64,000 bases of DNA from Typhlomys cinereus (Eukaryota > Chordata > Mammalia > Rodentia > Platacanthomyidae): the NCBI GenBank assembly GCA_023101885.1, contig JALPQD010000159.1, positions 524,566 through 588,565 on the forward strand. The letters run 5' to 3'. The translations under genes and the position numbers were made by a program. This document shows positions 34,494-46,180 of this stretch, one piece after another. Position 1 is the first letter of the stretch. Every line of letters starts with the position of its first letter. The notes below the pieces were generated by a model. It was given only the letters and a program-made list of their open reading frames with translations, was not told where the DNA came from and did not search any database.

Positions 34494-35489
34494 TAGAAGT
34501 TTTTTTGTAATTTTTCTGGAGAGAGGCAGTGAAGGAAGCGAGGGCATGGTGTAGTTGTATAAGTGATTTTTATACTATAGTACTTACTTATAAATGTGTA
34601 ATATATTAATATTCAGCTAAATATTATCATCACAACGTTAATTTATTTCCAGCATATAAGACTGACTTAGGAAGAATGATATCTTTAAAAAATAGTTTGG
34701 CTCTGTATCTGTTGGAGATTACTTCTATATTGCCAATAAATTACAACAAAGCAGCTTGAGGGAAACAAAGGATTATGTGAGCTCTCAAAAAACAATTCTA
34801 AAGAAATATTTCATATAATAAATAACTATTTGTACAACTATTTAGCATCTTTATAACTACATAGGTATTTCAATTGGAAAAGGGACCATTCTCAATTGGT
34901 TCAATGGTAGTAGCCACCCTTTGCTAAGCACATCGGACAAATACACAAACTGAAAGTTGCCTCTGTCTTTTCCTGGAACAGTGTCTCCTGAGCTTTTTGC
35001 ATGGCTTTGTCTTTTTTATCCCAAGATCTTAGTTTAAATGTCAATAGCACAAAAAGGATTTTCTGGATCATACTGTCTAAAATAAATGATATTCAACTCC
35101 TCTTCTTGTTTTTATTTTTATGAATAATATCTATCTTTCCTCACAACATATAATACTATCAAGTGCATAGGCTATATTTTTGTTTATACTTCAATATCCA
35201 GAGAAATCTTTCCAGCATTTAGTACTATGGACATGACAAGCCAGGAAGCTTTTCATTGTAAGAATATGTTATGTTTTCTATTTAGCCACAGCAATATCTT
35301 GGCCTCTATCCTAGAGTATCTTCCAATCACAAATAATAAAACTTCTCTAGACATGGTCAAGTGTTCAATAGAGGATGGAATCTATCTATACACCATTGAA
35401 AAATATTACTCAAAATATCACAGTACATTCAATAGAGTAGATAATCAAAAACTAATTTTTAGATTAAAATATTTTAAAAGTTAGATAAT

Positions 35490-35490
<1 letters not shown>
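34494..35490. other. AT-rich DNA, nothing recognised
   Basis: About 1 kb without visible features; the frame at 35,227-35,484 has no motif. Confidence 0.55.

Positions 35491-35527
<37 letters not shown>
35491..35527. repeat. (CT)n microsatellite
   Basis: Uninterrupted CT run of about 36 bases. Confidence 0.95.
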
Positions 35528-35532
<5 letters not shown>

Positions 35533-35552
35533 ACTGAAGTGTCATTGTTGGG

Positions 35553-35905
35553 ACTGAAGGGATGGCTCAGGAGATAAGGTGCATGCCCTGTATATGTGAA
35601 TGACGGGAGTACAGATTATGAGAACCTATGTAAAATCCAGGCAAGCTAGTGATTGATTGTCAGGAGATGGAAAAACCCAGGGAAACTTGGCTAGTTAGTC
35701 TAGTTAATTGGTGAGCTCTGGGTTCAATTGACAGACCCTATTTCAACAATAAAATGTGGAGTGAGACTGAGGAAAGCAACTGATGTCAACTTTGAATCTC
35801 CATACACACATGTACTCACCCCTGCACACATATGTGTCCTCACACAGGCAAGCACTAATCCACACATGCACCTTGCACCTATAAGAGTTATTGACAAAAT
35901 TATAT
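35553..35905 (+). mobile_element. RSINE1/B4-like SINE
   Basis: Head 'ctgaagggatggctcaggag', middle 'gctagttagtctagttaatt', 'gagctctgggttcaattgac', 'gaccctatttcaacaataaa', and an end in CA-rich 'catacacacatgtactcacc' give the typical order of RSINE1/B4. Boundaries approximate; name from memory of rodent consensus. Confidence 0.65.
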
Positions 35906-36139
35906 ATACACGGTTAAAAATATGCTATCTACTCACAAAATTACCCCTTGTGAGTCTCTGATTGTGGTGAGAACACAAGATCTCTATCTTAAACTTTAAA
36001 TATTTGATATATTACTATCTAGTCACTCTTTTGTACACTAACACTCTATGACTTCCTAATCCTATAATTGAAAGTTCACAGTCATTAAAATTGGTTTGCT
36101 TAATTAAAAATAAGAAAAGGTCAAGTCTCTGATATTTGT

Positions 36140-36330
36140 AATGGATTGAATATGAAAGGTCACCCAGTGTTTCATTTGTTTCACCACATGTTCTCCAATA
36201 AGCAGTAATGATTTGGAAGCTTGTGGAAGTCAGGATATCTGACCTTGCTGGAGGAAGTGCATTTCAGGATGAATGTCGGGCCTTGACAATTCTAGCCTAA
36301 CTTAATATAACTCAAGATTGGTGTAGTCCA
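36140..36330 (+). mobile_element. hAT-like element fragment (URR1-like)
   Basis: 'attgaatatgaaaggtcacc' and 'ccttgctggaggaagtgcat' followed by 'atgtcgggccttgacaattc' match the pattern of the elements at 5.0 and 15.2 kb. Truncated and old. Confidence 0.5.
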
Positions 36331-36476
36331 GTATCTTTTCATATGATCCCTAGTCCTCCTGGTGAGCATTCTGCCCTTTTAATGACTCAATTCCATCAGA
36401 TTCAGGGTTAAGAATCTATATATCTGAGAAATTACCTCATTCTCTATCATTTTACCATAGGTTACAGTTCTCATGC

Positions 36477-36880
36477 ATGTTGCTGATACATTCAAGACCA
36501 AATGGCTAACAGGAACAAGTGGGCTTTATTATGGCTTATGAATGTCCAGTTACAATTGTTAATCCAGGTTGACAGGAGAGCTCATAGCAACAACTGAAAT
36601 AGAGGGAAATGGCCCCACCACAACCATTATTGAGAGGGGCAAATTTCACTCACCCAATGGCAAGTCTGTGCAAAGTATGCCTAAGAATGAAAGCACTAAA
36701 ACATTTCCCTCCATCTTACCCATCTGCTCAGGGAACGGTCCCAACCACTATAATCTGTGTCTTATGACATCAATGAGACCATCTCTTGCAGGATTGCTCA
36801 AGGCTTGCCTTAACTATCAATTTTTCACATCTATGCCCAAAGTTTGGCTTGCAGTTGTCAAGTTCATACTTGCGTCTATC
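36477..36880 (+). repeat. Unclassified interspersed repeat R, copy 2
   Basis: Head 'tgttgctgatacattcaaga', then 'aggaacaagtgggctttatt', 'ccaggttgacaggagagctc', 'ctgctcagggaacggtccca', and the tail 'cttgcagttgtcaagttcat' follow the same order as the other R copies over about 400 bases. More diverged than the copies at 57.4 and 62.5 kb. The frame at 36,569-36,928 is produced by the repeat. Confidence 0.6.
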
Positions 36881-36930
36881 ACACCAACTAATATGCAAGT
36901 GTCTTACGGAATGAATTTTGACATCTGAAT

Positions 36931-39002
36931 TTGAGAAGTGTTTAGTTTTAAAGAAAATATTTTTCAAGCAAACACAACCTATGAAACATTTAACCTCACA
37001 TTTATTTAGATGGGTAAGAATCAATTGATGTGTGTGTACTTGTGTTTATATGTGTGTTCATTTGTGGGTGGGGGTTGGCTTGGGAAAGATATATAGGAAG
37101 AAGTAAAAAAATGAAGTGTTATATATACTAATACATATAAAATGATTGTTCAGCATTTAGGAGCTCAGAGACAGGTCATGGTAATAATACAGCACTCAAA
37201 GCTGACAATATAATTCCCCGCAGAATATGTATGTAATTATTGCTTCCACTCTTCCTTATATTACCCAAACAAGTTATTCTGAGTGTACTTTGTGTTGAAC
37301 TAAGTTTGACAGAAAAATGACTTAGCTGCAGAAGCCAGGAATGATGCATGTACTGTCAATTTCTTCCTATTTCCTCTCATTTGGCCTAATGCTGTTGACG
37401 TTAATATCTCCACTAAGCTTGCTAATTACACCACAGGCTTCTTTCTGCGAGGTTGACTAATTCACTTGAAATGTCCTTCCTGGATACTGTATGATGAAGA
37501 CTAAGCTACAATCCTGTTCTGCAATAGACATGTTTACTTGTTTAAGCAGAATATTTGTGTCAATATTGTTATCTTGCAGCCATGGATTTTACCATCAATT
37601 TTGACATTGGTATGCCATGTTGGATTTAAGACTTTGCCCAAAAATAAAGGAACAGCCAAATATATCTGAGAATCTCCAAAAATAGCTAACATATAGAATT
37701 TAAAATCACTTCACATTAAATCATGACATTTCAGTGAAATAAAAAGGTATATATGCATAAATACATCCATATATATTCATCTGCAAAATGGAAAAATGTT
37801 GTGCATGATCTTATTTGAAAAACACTTATGCAGATATCATGTATATTTCAGGAAGGATAATTTTAAGATATTTTTCAGTTTCTGTACCTCCTTGCATTAT
37901 CTGCAGGATGTATTATATCAGCTGATTTCACTTTAATTAAAAATGCAATACTAGGTAAAACTTAAGTAATAATTGAGAGCTCCTTCAAACATTCTCTAAT
38001 GCATCCCTTGAGGTCATACATGTACTTCTGTTTACTGTTCAGCAACATATAGTCTTATGTCCTTCAGCTGGAAGAAAATAAATTCTCCAATCATATAATT
38101 TTTAAAAAGAACCATGAGTGATGATATCTAGGCGTCTGGGTTCATTGTCCCAACCAATTAAAAAAATGAAAGGGCTGGACCAATTTGATATAAAGCTTAT
38201 TTTAAGGTATGCTTTAGAGTGTAAGGAAAGCTGAGAAAATTAAGGTCAAAGTTTAAGTGATTGGTCTCCTGAAGTCTTTGTCTCATTTGGTTTAAGGATA
38301 CAAAGAACATTTATGAGAGAGAAAAAAATAAAAGCATATTGAAGCGGTGAATGAGGTCAATGTCATTTAGAGATAAATTTTCTTTCTTCTTCTGTAGAGA
38401 CAGATAAATTAATAATGTTTATTTTTCACCTGTTGTTGCTTGACCATTTCCTGAAAAAGAAAGTCATCTCACTAGAAAGAATTAAGGGGAGAAAAAAGAC
38501 AAAAGGAAGAGAAGATCAAGGGGCAGCTGCTATTATGCAAGCATGGATATTTGTGAAAAAAATATTCCACATAGAACAGAAATCAGAAGAGCAAAAACAC
38601 ACATGAAATCATCTTTTTCAGTAGAGACAGTTTTGCTATGGAAAAAGTTCATATTTAGTATACTCTTAAGGACTCAAATAATTTAAAATAAACTCTAATG
38701 ATCTCATTAAGTTCCATTGACAGCATTTGCATATTTGTCAATATTATTCTATTTCAACTATTAATAACAATATAAAGTACCATTAAGTAAACTGTCTCCC
38801 AGAGAAAAGTTAGCATATCAAAGTTAAAACATAAGCAAGGTATATGTATGTGATACACACACAGATATGTATATACGATATGCTTATGTACAAACATTTG
38901 CTGATCTTAGCATGCTCAAAGGAGTTTTTACTTAATTATAAATTTCCTGTTTGATGTTAGAGTGAGCAAGCAATTGTGAGAACGCATTTTGTTTAATTTT
39001 AC
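36931..39002. other. AT-rich DNA, nothing recognised
   Basis: About 2 kb with no recognisable repeat, gene or array. Confidence 0.6.
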
Positions 39003-39088
39003 CGTGTGTGTGTTTGTGTGTGTGTCAAAAGGCATTGTATGTCCCTGTGAAGAACAAAGGGTGGCCTTTGCCCACTCGCTTGGATGCA
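39003..39088 (-). mobile_element. Truncated lineage SINE (subfamily 2) at the edge of the L1 cluster
   Basis: 'gtgtgtgtgtcaaaaggcat' and 'tgtatgtccctgtgaagaac' match the tail side of the SINEs at 30.4 and 45.9 kb. The sequence changes to L1 5' UTR at about 39,089. The missing head does not reappear after 43.5 kb. Confidence 0.65.
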
Positions 39089-39422
39089 TGCAGTCAAGGC
39101 AGGACACACTGTGCCCTAGATAAACACTCACTGCTCGCCCGCCAAGCCCCAGGCAACCCACTAGTTCCAGCTCCTCCCACCAGCCAGTTGGAGAAGGCGC
39201 AACTCCTGGCCTGCGAGTAGCCCTGGGCCACTCCCCAGGTACCCAGGTTAAGTGCACCGGCCACCAGCACCTCTCCCCTTTCCCCACATGCCCCGACAGG
39301 TGCAGTCCAGCCAGGACACACTGTGCCCTAGATAAGCACCCCCTGCTTCACCCCCAAACCCCAGGTAACCCACTAGTCCCAGCTCCTCCCACCAGCCAGT
39401 TGGAGAAGGTGCTGCTCCAGGC
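39089..39422 (+). promoter_or_regulatory. L1-F 5' UTR: 212-base monomer plus a partial second unit
   Basis: 'tgcagtcaaggcaggacaca' at 39,089 and 'tgcagtccagccaggacaca' at 39,301 start two aligned units. Shared blocks include 'ctgtgccctagataa', 'caacccactagt'/'taacccactagt' and 'cagctcctcccaccagccag'. The period is 212 bases, and the second unit stops after about 122 bases. The sequence differs from the 246-base units of L1-A, so it is a different promoter type. Function as an L1 promoter is inferred from position and from the known role of murine L1 monomers. Confidence 0.8.
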
Positions 39423-40415
39423 AAACTAATTCAGTTCAGTCAAAAACACACAAAAATTGAAAGAAGGTCTTAAAAGATAAAATGACAATGCCCAATCAAA
39501 GTGCAAATCCATGAGAAACAAAACCCAAGAAAGCAAATCTCCCACTGGACCAATTAACACCATATTGATAGACTCCAACCAGAACAAATCCACAGAAATT
39601 AGCCAAGAAAGCCTGACCTGAGATATCGACTTTCAAAACATGATCATTACCACGATCAATACTATGAAAAAGGAAATATGGGAGGAGTTAAATGACTGCA
39701 TCAACCACTTTGAAGAAGAATACAACAGACACTTGGAAGAATTGAGAAAAACAATTCAAGAAACAAAAATAGGCAAGAATCAAGCAGTTTAAAACTGAAC
39801 TAAAAGACAAGTTATCTTCAACCCAGACCTCAACAGAGAGTCTTATCAGTAGAATAACAAAGCAGAAAATAGAATTTCAAACCATGAAGACAAAGGAGGA
39901 GTATTAACAAGCTCAATGGAAAAGGTTGTTAAAGCCAAAAAGGCACATGAGAGAAATATTCAAGATTTATGGGACACCCTGAAGAAGCCTAACATGTGCG
40001 TATATGGAATACCAGAGCAAGTATCCCAAAATACCACACCTGAGGAAATTTTTGAAACTATCATCAAAGAAAATATTCCTCATCTAAAAAAAGAGAGGCC
40101 CATCCATATACAAGAGGCATTTTGCACCCTGAACAGATATGACGAAAATAAAAACTCATAACAGCAAATGATAGTTAAAACACTCCAAATTCAAGACAAA
40201 GAAATGGTGCTGAGAGCTTCAAGGGGAAAAAAAAATAAAAAAAAAAGTCACCTTTAAAGGTAAACCTATTAAAATAACAAATGACTTCTTAATGAAAACA
40301 GTAAAAGCAAGAAGAGCTTGGAGAGATGTACTTCAAGTACTGAATGAGCAAAAATGTCAACCCAGGCTGATATACCCTGCAAAACTATCGGTATGATTGA
40401 GGAAAAAAACTCCAT
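39089..40415 (+). mobile_element. L1-F: 5' part of an L1 (monomeric 5' UTR and ORF1)
   Basis: Plus-strand L1 5' end. Two GC-rich monomer-like units (39,089 and 39,301) lead through a short tether ('ctaattcagttcagtcaaaa', compare 'aataattcagtttagtgaaa' in L1-A) into ORF1 at about 39,545-40,400. ORF1 is broken: an open piece at 39,916-40,161 holds 'KKAHERNIQDLWDTLKKPNM'. The matching text 'agatgtacttcaagtactga' continues to 40,400, where ORF1 stops abruptly and is joined to an inverted L1 block. Confidence 0.88.
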
Positions 40416-40419
40416 GTGG

Positions 40420-40702
40420 AGAAATTATTTTTAGTTCCGGACATTTTTTATGTTTAGTGGCTTTTGTAAGTGTATTGTTTGGCTTTTAGGTTTTGGAGGT
40501 AATTAAACTTCCCTTCTGTCCTCCTGGATAAGCTTGTTTTTTTCTTCAACTTGAGTACCATTTGTAGCATTTTTTGAAGGCCTGGTTTGGTGGACATATA
40601 TCCCATGAAATTATCTTTGTGCTGGAAAATTTTTCTTTCTCCATCAATCATAACGGATAGTTTTGCAGGGTGTATCAGCCTTGGTTGACAATTTTGCTCA
40701 TT
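40420..40702 (-). mobile_element. Inverted L1 block (ORF1 end to ORF2 start)
   Basis: On the minus strand this encodes 'NEQNCQPRLIHPAKLSVM' and the following ORF1 C-terminus, then the ORF1-ORF2 spacer and the first bases of ORF2 ('gtccggaactaaaaataatt'). It lies inverted between plus-strand L1-F and plus-strand L1-G, and repeats about 65 bases of ORF1 already present at the end of F. The right junction at 40,701 shares 'tta' between both sides. Consistent with twin priming or a later inversion. Confidence 0.85.
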
Positions 40703-41127
40703 AGAAACAATCATATTGAGTGAAGTATCCCAAACAGAGAAAATTAAGTGCAGTATGTACTCCCTAATAGGTGGATCCTAGTACCAAACCCACTTAGAGA
40801 CACACTCAAAGATAAATCTCTGTAATACCTATAGTAATTGTAAAGATTATAAACAGGAGGTATGGGGAAGGAGGGACACACCAGAAACAAGGAGAGAGGG
40901 ACTCATTTTACAGCAGAAAAAATAGACAACCATCAAGGACTGTAAGTAAGTAATGAGACATCTGGTTAAGGTCACAGACTTTCCTTCCTGATCATTTGAA
41001 ACTGATGGGGTATGATCTTACCAGAAGGAGAGGGTATATAGGCTGCCAGATAGAAAGTAACCATTTTGCAAATGGGTGATTGACCCCTCTCTCACCACGG
41101 ACTCCTACTTTTATTCCATCTACCTTA

Positions 41128-41167
41128 GAATATACTCTCTTATAGTTGTTTTTTTATTTATTCAATT

Positions 41168-41223
<56 letters not shown>

Positions 41224-41449
41224 TTGTGTGCGTGTAGAACCACAGGCGAATTCGGGAACAACCATGGACCACCTCCAACTTCTCCTTCTTTACTGTGCCC
41301 TGGGATTCACAGGCTCTGCCCTGCCAGGACCAGAAACGCAGGCCACCCCTGCTTCCGCCTTGGCGTCTACACGTGGAGTCTAGAATCTGAACTTAGGACC
41401 TTCCTCCTACAAGGGAGCCATCTCTCCAGCCCCTGAATATACTCTTATA
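41128..41449 (-). mobile_element. Lineage SINE, subfamily 1, inserted in L1-G
   Basis: SINE 41,145-41,434 on the minus strand. Flanks 'gaatatactctcttata' (41,128-41,144) and 'gaatatactcttata' (41,435-41,449) are the same target sequence apart from a CT unit. The body carries 'accacaggcgaattcgggaa' and the usual head 'gctggagagatggctcc', which has lost part of the A-box region. A (TG)n tract spans about 41,176-41,216. The SINE is younger than L1-G. Confidence 0.9.
41176..41216. repeat. (TG)n microsatellite
   Basis: TG run in the tail-side part of the inserted SINE. Confidence 0.95.
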
Positions 41450-41637
41450 ACAAGACTCTAATTTAACAGGTCTTTCTCTCTGGCCAGGAGGTGATATCCA
41501 ATACCTATCAGGATGGAGCCAAGGGCACTGCAGGAGCAGCAAAACCAAAAGAAAAAATCAACAAACCATAATTCAGAGCATCAGAGACTCTATATCAACC
41601 ACTTGTAACTGGGCCAGCATAATCTCTCCCCATCCTG

Positions 41638-43535
41638 AAGCATGCAGAAGATTAAAACTCGACTTCTGTTTGTCACCATGTACAAGACTTAATTCCAATG
41701 GAACAAGGACCTCGATATAAGGCCAGAGACTATAAAAACCTTAGTTGAAAGGATAGGGAACTGCCTCGAGCTGATTGAACTAGGCCAACAGTTCCTAATC
41801 AGAAATCCAATAGCACATTCAATACAACCAACACTCAACAGATGGGATCTTATGAAATTAAAGAGCTTTTGTTCAGATAAAGAGATTGTAACACGAGCTC
41901 AAAGGCAACCTACAGAATGGGAGAAAATTTTCACTAAGCACATATCTGATAGAGCTCTATTATCCAGAGTGCACAAAGAACTTAGAAAACTAAACACCAA
42001 GGAAACAAATGGCCCAATTAAAAAATGGGCCTTGAACTTAAAAGAAACTTTACCAGGGAAGAAATTGAAATGTCTAAGAAATATCTTAAAAAATGCTCCA
42101 CATCCTTAGCCATCAGGGAAATGCAAATCAAAATCTGCCTGAGATATCTTCTCCCCCCTGTCAGGATGGCAAAAATCCACAATACAAACAACACCCAGTG
42201 CTGGAGAGGATGTGGAGAGAGGGGAGCTCTCCTACATTGCTGGTTGGTGTGCAGGCTCATACAACCACTCTGGCGAGCCATCTGGCGATTCTTAAAAAAG
42301 TTAAAGATTGAAATGCCATATGACCCTGCTCTTCCACTTTTGGGAATAAACCCCTATACAGCAAAAATTCACCTCAATAGCACAAGCACAACCATGTTCA
42401 TAGCAGCACTGTTTACAATAGCAAAGTCGTGGAATCAACCCAAATGGCCAACAGTTGACCAGTGGATAAGGAAAATATGGTACATTTATACAATGGAATA
42501 TTACTCAGCCATCAGAAATGATGAATTAATGCAATTTGCCAGGAAATGGATGGAATTAGAAACAATTACATTGAGTGAAGTATCCCAGACACAGGTAATT
42601 AAGCGCCATAAGTACTATCTAATATGTGTATCCTAGTACCAAACCCACTTAGAGACACACTCAAAGATAAATCTCTATAATACCTACAGTAATTGCACAG
42701 ATCATAAGCAGGGAGGGAAGGGGAAGGAGGGCCCTGCCAGAAATAAGGAGAGAGGAGATCATGCTACAGCAGAGAAAATAGGCCACCATCAAGGACTGCA
42801 AGTAAATAATCAGACATCTGGTTGGACTTGCAGACTTTCCTTACTGGTCACTTGCACCTGATGCGGTATGATCTAACCAGAAAGGGTGGGCATAGAGTGT
42901 GGGAGATAGAAGTTTACCATCCTGCAAATGGGAGACTGACTGCCCCCCCCTCACAGCGGTCTCCTACCCTTATTGTAATCTACTCTTATAATAAGACTCC
43001 ATTTTAATAGCTTTTTATCTCTGGCCAGGAGTGACATCCAATACCTATCAGTATGGAGCCAAGGGCAATGCAGGAGAAGCAAAACTGAAAAAAAAGTCAA
43101 CAAAAGGTAATTCAGAAAATCAGAGACTATTCATCAACTAGCCTGGAACTAGGCCAGTCTAATCTCTCCCCATCCTAAAGCTCAGAGAAATTTGTGGAAG
43201 AGGGGGCGGTAAGATTGTAAGAGCCTAAAGATGGAGAGGCGCAATGATATGCAAGATACTCTGTTAGAGCCGACTTAATCATAATAGGACTTTGCCTGAC
43301 CTGTGCAATGACCAACATATCATTGAACCCCCATAGACTAGCATGGATCACAGGCACTACGATCCTTAGAGGCAAGGGATTAGCAGCCACAATAGTGTTC
43401 CTATACTAAACGGGAACACAAAAAGAGCTCTAGGCAAGGCCACTGAGTCCTTACACCTCATCAGAGAGGAGGACCCAGAGGGAAGTTTGACATGCACACT
43501 ATAAAATGCTCCATAATGGGGGGAGGAGGGCACTG
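41638..43535 (+). mobile_element. L1-H: 5'-truncated L1 (ORF2 C-terminus and 3' UTR)
   Basis: Starts in ORF2 at 'catgcagaagattaaaactc' and runs to the end of ORF2 at 42,636, then 3' UTR to about 43,535 ('ccataatggggggaggaggg'). No A-tail is visible. It differs at many positions from L1-G, so the two are separate insertions, not a tandem copy. The junction with L1-G at about 41,640 is abrupt. Confidence 0.9.
41852..42636 (+). pseudogene. L1-H ORF2 C-terminal part, frameshifted once
   Basis: Two overlapping open frames, 41,852-42,109 ('KSFCSDKEIVTRAQRQPTEW') and 42,025-42,636, join at about 42,030 through a one-base loss. The second frame keeps the motif CWRGCGERGALLHCWLVC, YDPALPLLGI and YTMEYYSAIRNDE. 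In intact L1 this C-terminal region binds nucleic acid. This copy has no start and no RT domain. Confidence 0.88.
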
Positions 43536-44850
43536 AATTCTATGACTCCTCTGATCATTATGCTTTTCTCCAAACTTTTCTTCTGTGCTGGACTTTCACA
43601 AGTCCATTTCTTCCTGAATTGATTCTTGTTTTATCTTCCTGTTTTCTGGGTCAATTAGTTTATTACAAGTATGTTTCATTTTCACCATTATACTTCAAAT
43701 CTTGAAATTCATAATTTTCAAAACTTGGAAACTATTCACAAAATAGCTAACTCCAAAATAAAAAAAAAAACTTCTTCTTAGAAAGTTGAGCATGTATGGA
43801 AAATATTTGAACAATTCTTTCTGTATATTTTTCTGACACATACAGATTTCACATAGATGATTTAAGTGGGTAAATCTGATTTGACTAAATTTCTTTTCAC
43901 AATTCAGAGGTCAGGAAAATTAACCCATGTAGTTTTAGAGCATAAAATTTATACATAAAAGAAAATACCCACCCAAAACCACAAAAATTCTCAAGACACA
44001 CTTGCACATGTAAAAATTACTAGTTAGTTCTTTTGTAGAAACAATACATCCCATGTACAGAAACAAAATTTGACAGACTAAAATGTATACCTTAAAATGA
44101 AGATTCCCCACATGACTAAATTCTACACTAAATTTGTTAAGCTAGAGAAATTTAATGCTAATTCTGGAGCTAAGAATGTTAAATAGACAAAATATGGCAT
44201 AAAATTCATGTGCATAAGTACAATAAATCGTCCAAGTGCTATTTCAAATCAGTGGGGATGATGAATCATTTTGTAATTTTCTGGATGTGTCAGAGATCAA
44301 AGCTAAGACCAGAAGCATGCTAAGCCTCACACCCAGCTCATTAAGGTAAACCTGAAAAGATCATAGAAAACATTGAGTTTCCTATGGTTATCTAAGTAGA
44401 AAAAGATTCCAGACATTTAGCATAATATATTAAATTATGGGAAAATATTCTTAAAATTTCACATAATTTGTGAATTGAGAGCACTAAACAGAAAGAAAAA
44501 AATACTAAATGTTCCAGATATATTACAGCTGTTAATAGTATGAAGTATTGTGTAAAATTTCAAATATGAGGGAATGCTGCTTATATAAAAAAGATGCACC
44601 CATCCCATTATGAAAATAGCCCATAAATCAATAGCAATGACAAAAAGCATAAATATACAAAGTAAGAATTTCTGTTTGCAGTTCCAGATGTGCACCTTTC
44701 TTTTTTTCTTGTTGGTTCTATTCTTGACCTAGATATGCTAGTGTATATGAAGTGCTTTAACTGGATCCATTATACTTATTTTCTGTTATGTTTGGCCAAC
44801 AGCACCAGTAAGAGAAAGGAGGAACTGCATCTCACCCTTACTATCTTCCA
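43536..44850. other. AT-rich DNA, one weak ID-like fragment
   Basis: About 1.3 kb. A weak minus-strand ID-like piece may lie at 44,288-44,340 ('agatcaaagctaagaccaga', 'gcatgctaagcctcacaccc'). Otherwise nothing recognised. Confidence 0.45.
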
Positions 44851-44905
44851 ACCAAATTACTGTGGGTTGGTTGTGTCGACCAAATTACTGTGGGTTGGTT
44901 GTGTC
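44851..44905. repeat. Perfect tandem duplication of 27 bases
   Basis: The 27 bases starting 'accaaattactgtgggttgg' at 44,851-44,877 recur without a mismatch at 44,879-44,905 (period 28). It is a local, recent slippage or duplication event in otherwise unique DNA. Confidence 0.95.
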
Positions 44906-45498
44906 TCTCTACTGAAGAACAGAGCTTCTGTCAAAACCTCTTTCTGTGGGTAGTAATGGCCTTGGAGCCACTGTGTAATTTCCTAAAATCTGATGCCCTA
45001 GAACCCTTTCAGGGATCAAATGAGACCAAAATTATATTTAGATGGTGTTCAAGTGTTATATGCCTCTTCCATAACAATTATCAATTTCACAATTCACAAA
45101 TAAACATAGCACTACATTTCTTCAGGACAGACATAAAATATATTTACAAAATTGTGAAAAATGTTACTCTGTCCATAAATTTATTTTGGAAAGATTGTTT
45201 TGCTCCTATGTTGTAACTGAAATGTTCACACACAACAAGCTCACTAATACCTTTAAAGGAAATATTTAACATATTCAGTTTTTGCACCAAATGTTAAGAA
45301 CTGAAAGACAAATCACATGAATAGAAATTGTATGAATATCCTTAAGATATCCAAAGTTTATAAAGAGAGGGTTAAATTATGAAAACCTGATATTTTCTGT
45401 CCTAAAGCACTGTATATCCCTTCATAGACACTTTCTTTGAACTCTTTTAAAATCTGCTATAATTGAGTTGATAAATATGTTATGTCAAATTCTGTGTG

Positions 45499-45711
45499 AT
45501 CAATGTACTGGAAACTCAGAGGAGATACTAATTTTTCAATAAATGCTACTATTTATCATAGGTAAATTGAACAGCAATCTTCTTTCATCTGATAAGTCAG
45601 ATCCCAAGTGTTCAATATACTGGAAACTCAGAGAAGATATGTATTTTAATAAAAGCTACTAATTATTATAGCTATATTGAAAAATGATACTTTTCTTTCA
45701 TCTGATGATTA
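45499..45711. repeat. Diverged tandem duplication, about 112-base period
   Basis: 'caatgtactggaaactcaga' at 45,501 recurs as 'caatatactggaaactcaga' at 45,613, and 'ctttcatctgat' at 45,582 recurs at 45,695. 'aataaatgctacta' and 'aataaaagctacta' lie between. An old duplication of about 100-112 bases with several small indels. Confidence 0.85.
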
Positions 45712-45828
45712 TTCTCTGAAAGATTTGGAACATCCAGTTTTATCAGAGAGTATGGAAAAAGAAAAATTTAATGCTGTATTTGGAATGTAAATTGGTAAAG
45801 ACAATGTGGGGGTAAATGTGAAAAGTTT

Positions 45829-45880
45829 ATGAATCAACATTTCTAAATTTATTTATTTATTTTTGCATGTCCGTGTGCGT

Positions 45881-45938
<58 letters not shown>

Positions 45939-46180
45939 TGGCACTGTAAATCCCTGTGTAGGAATAAGGGTGATTTTGAGAATCATCCTGCATTGCTTCT
46001 ACCTCCTTTTCTCTTTGTTCTGGAATTTACCAGGTTCCACCTACTAAGGCTAGGAGAGCAGACTGCCACTTATTCTGCCTGATATTTTGTTCATGGGACC
46101 TGGGATTCAAACTTGGGACCTTCTGTTTTCAGGTAGAGTCTTAACCACTGAACCATCTCTGCAGTCCATGAATCAACATT
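45829..46180 (-). mobile_element. Lineage SINE, subfamily 2
   Basis: SINE 45,842-46,167 on the minus strand. Perfect 13-base flanks 'atgaatcaacatt' (45,829-45,841 and 46,168-46,180). Head 'gactgcagagatggttcagt', body matching 30.4 kb ('gggacctgggattcaaactt' in plus orientation), and a long (TG)n tract at about 45,874-45,935. Confidence 0.88.
45874..45935. repeat. (TG)n microsatellite
   Basis: GTGTGC units grading into a pure TG run of more than 40 bases. Confidence 0.95.

Larger units (their letters stand above)
40701..41644 (+). mobile_element. L1-G: last bases of ORF2 and most of a 3' UTR, split by a SINE
   Basis: Begins with 'ttagaaacaatcatattgag', the end of ORF2, and continues as 3' UTR to 41,127, where a SINE is inserted; the 3' UTR resumes at 41,435 ('gaatatactcttataacaag') and runs to 'cccatcctgaag'. 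It ends there without the G-rich tract or a tail, joined to L1-H. Close in sequence to L1-C. Confidence 0.88.

Noticed and set aside
39089..39422. CRISPR-like or satellite repeat
   Set aside because: Only two long units, in a mammalian L1 context, with no short spacers; they are L1 promoter monomers.
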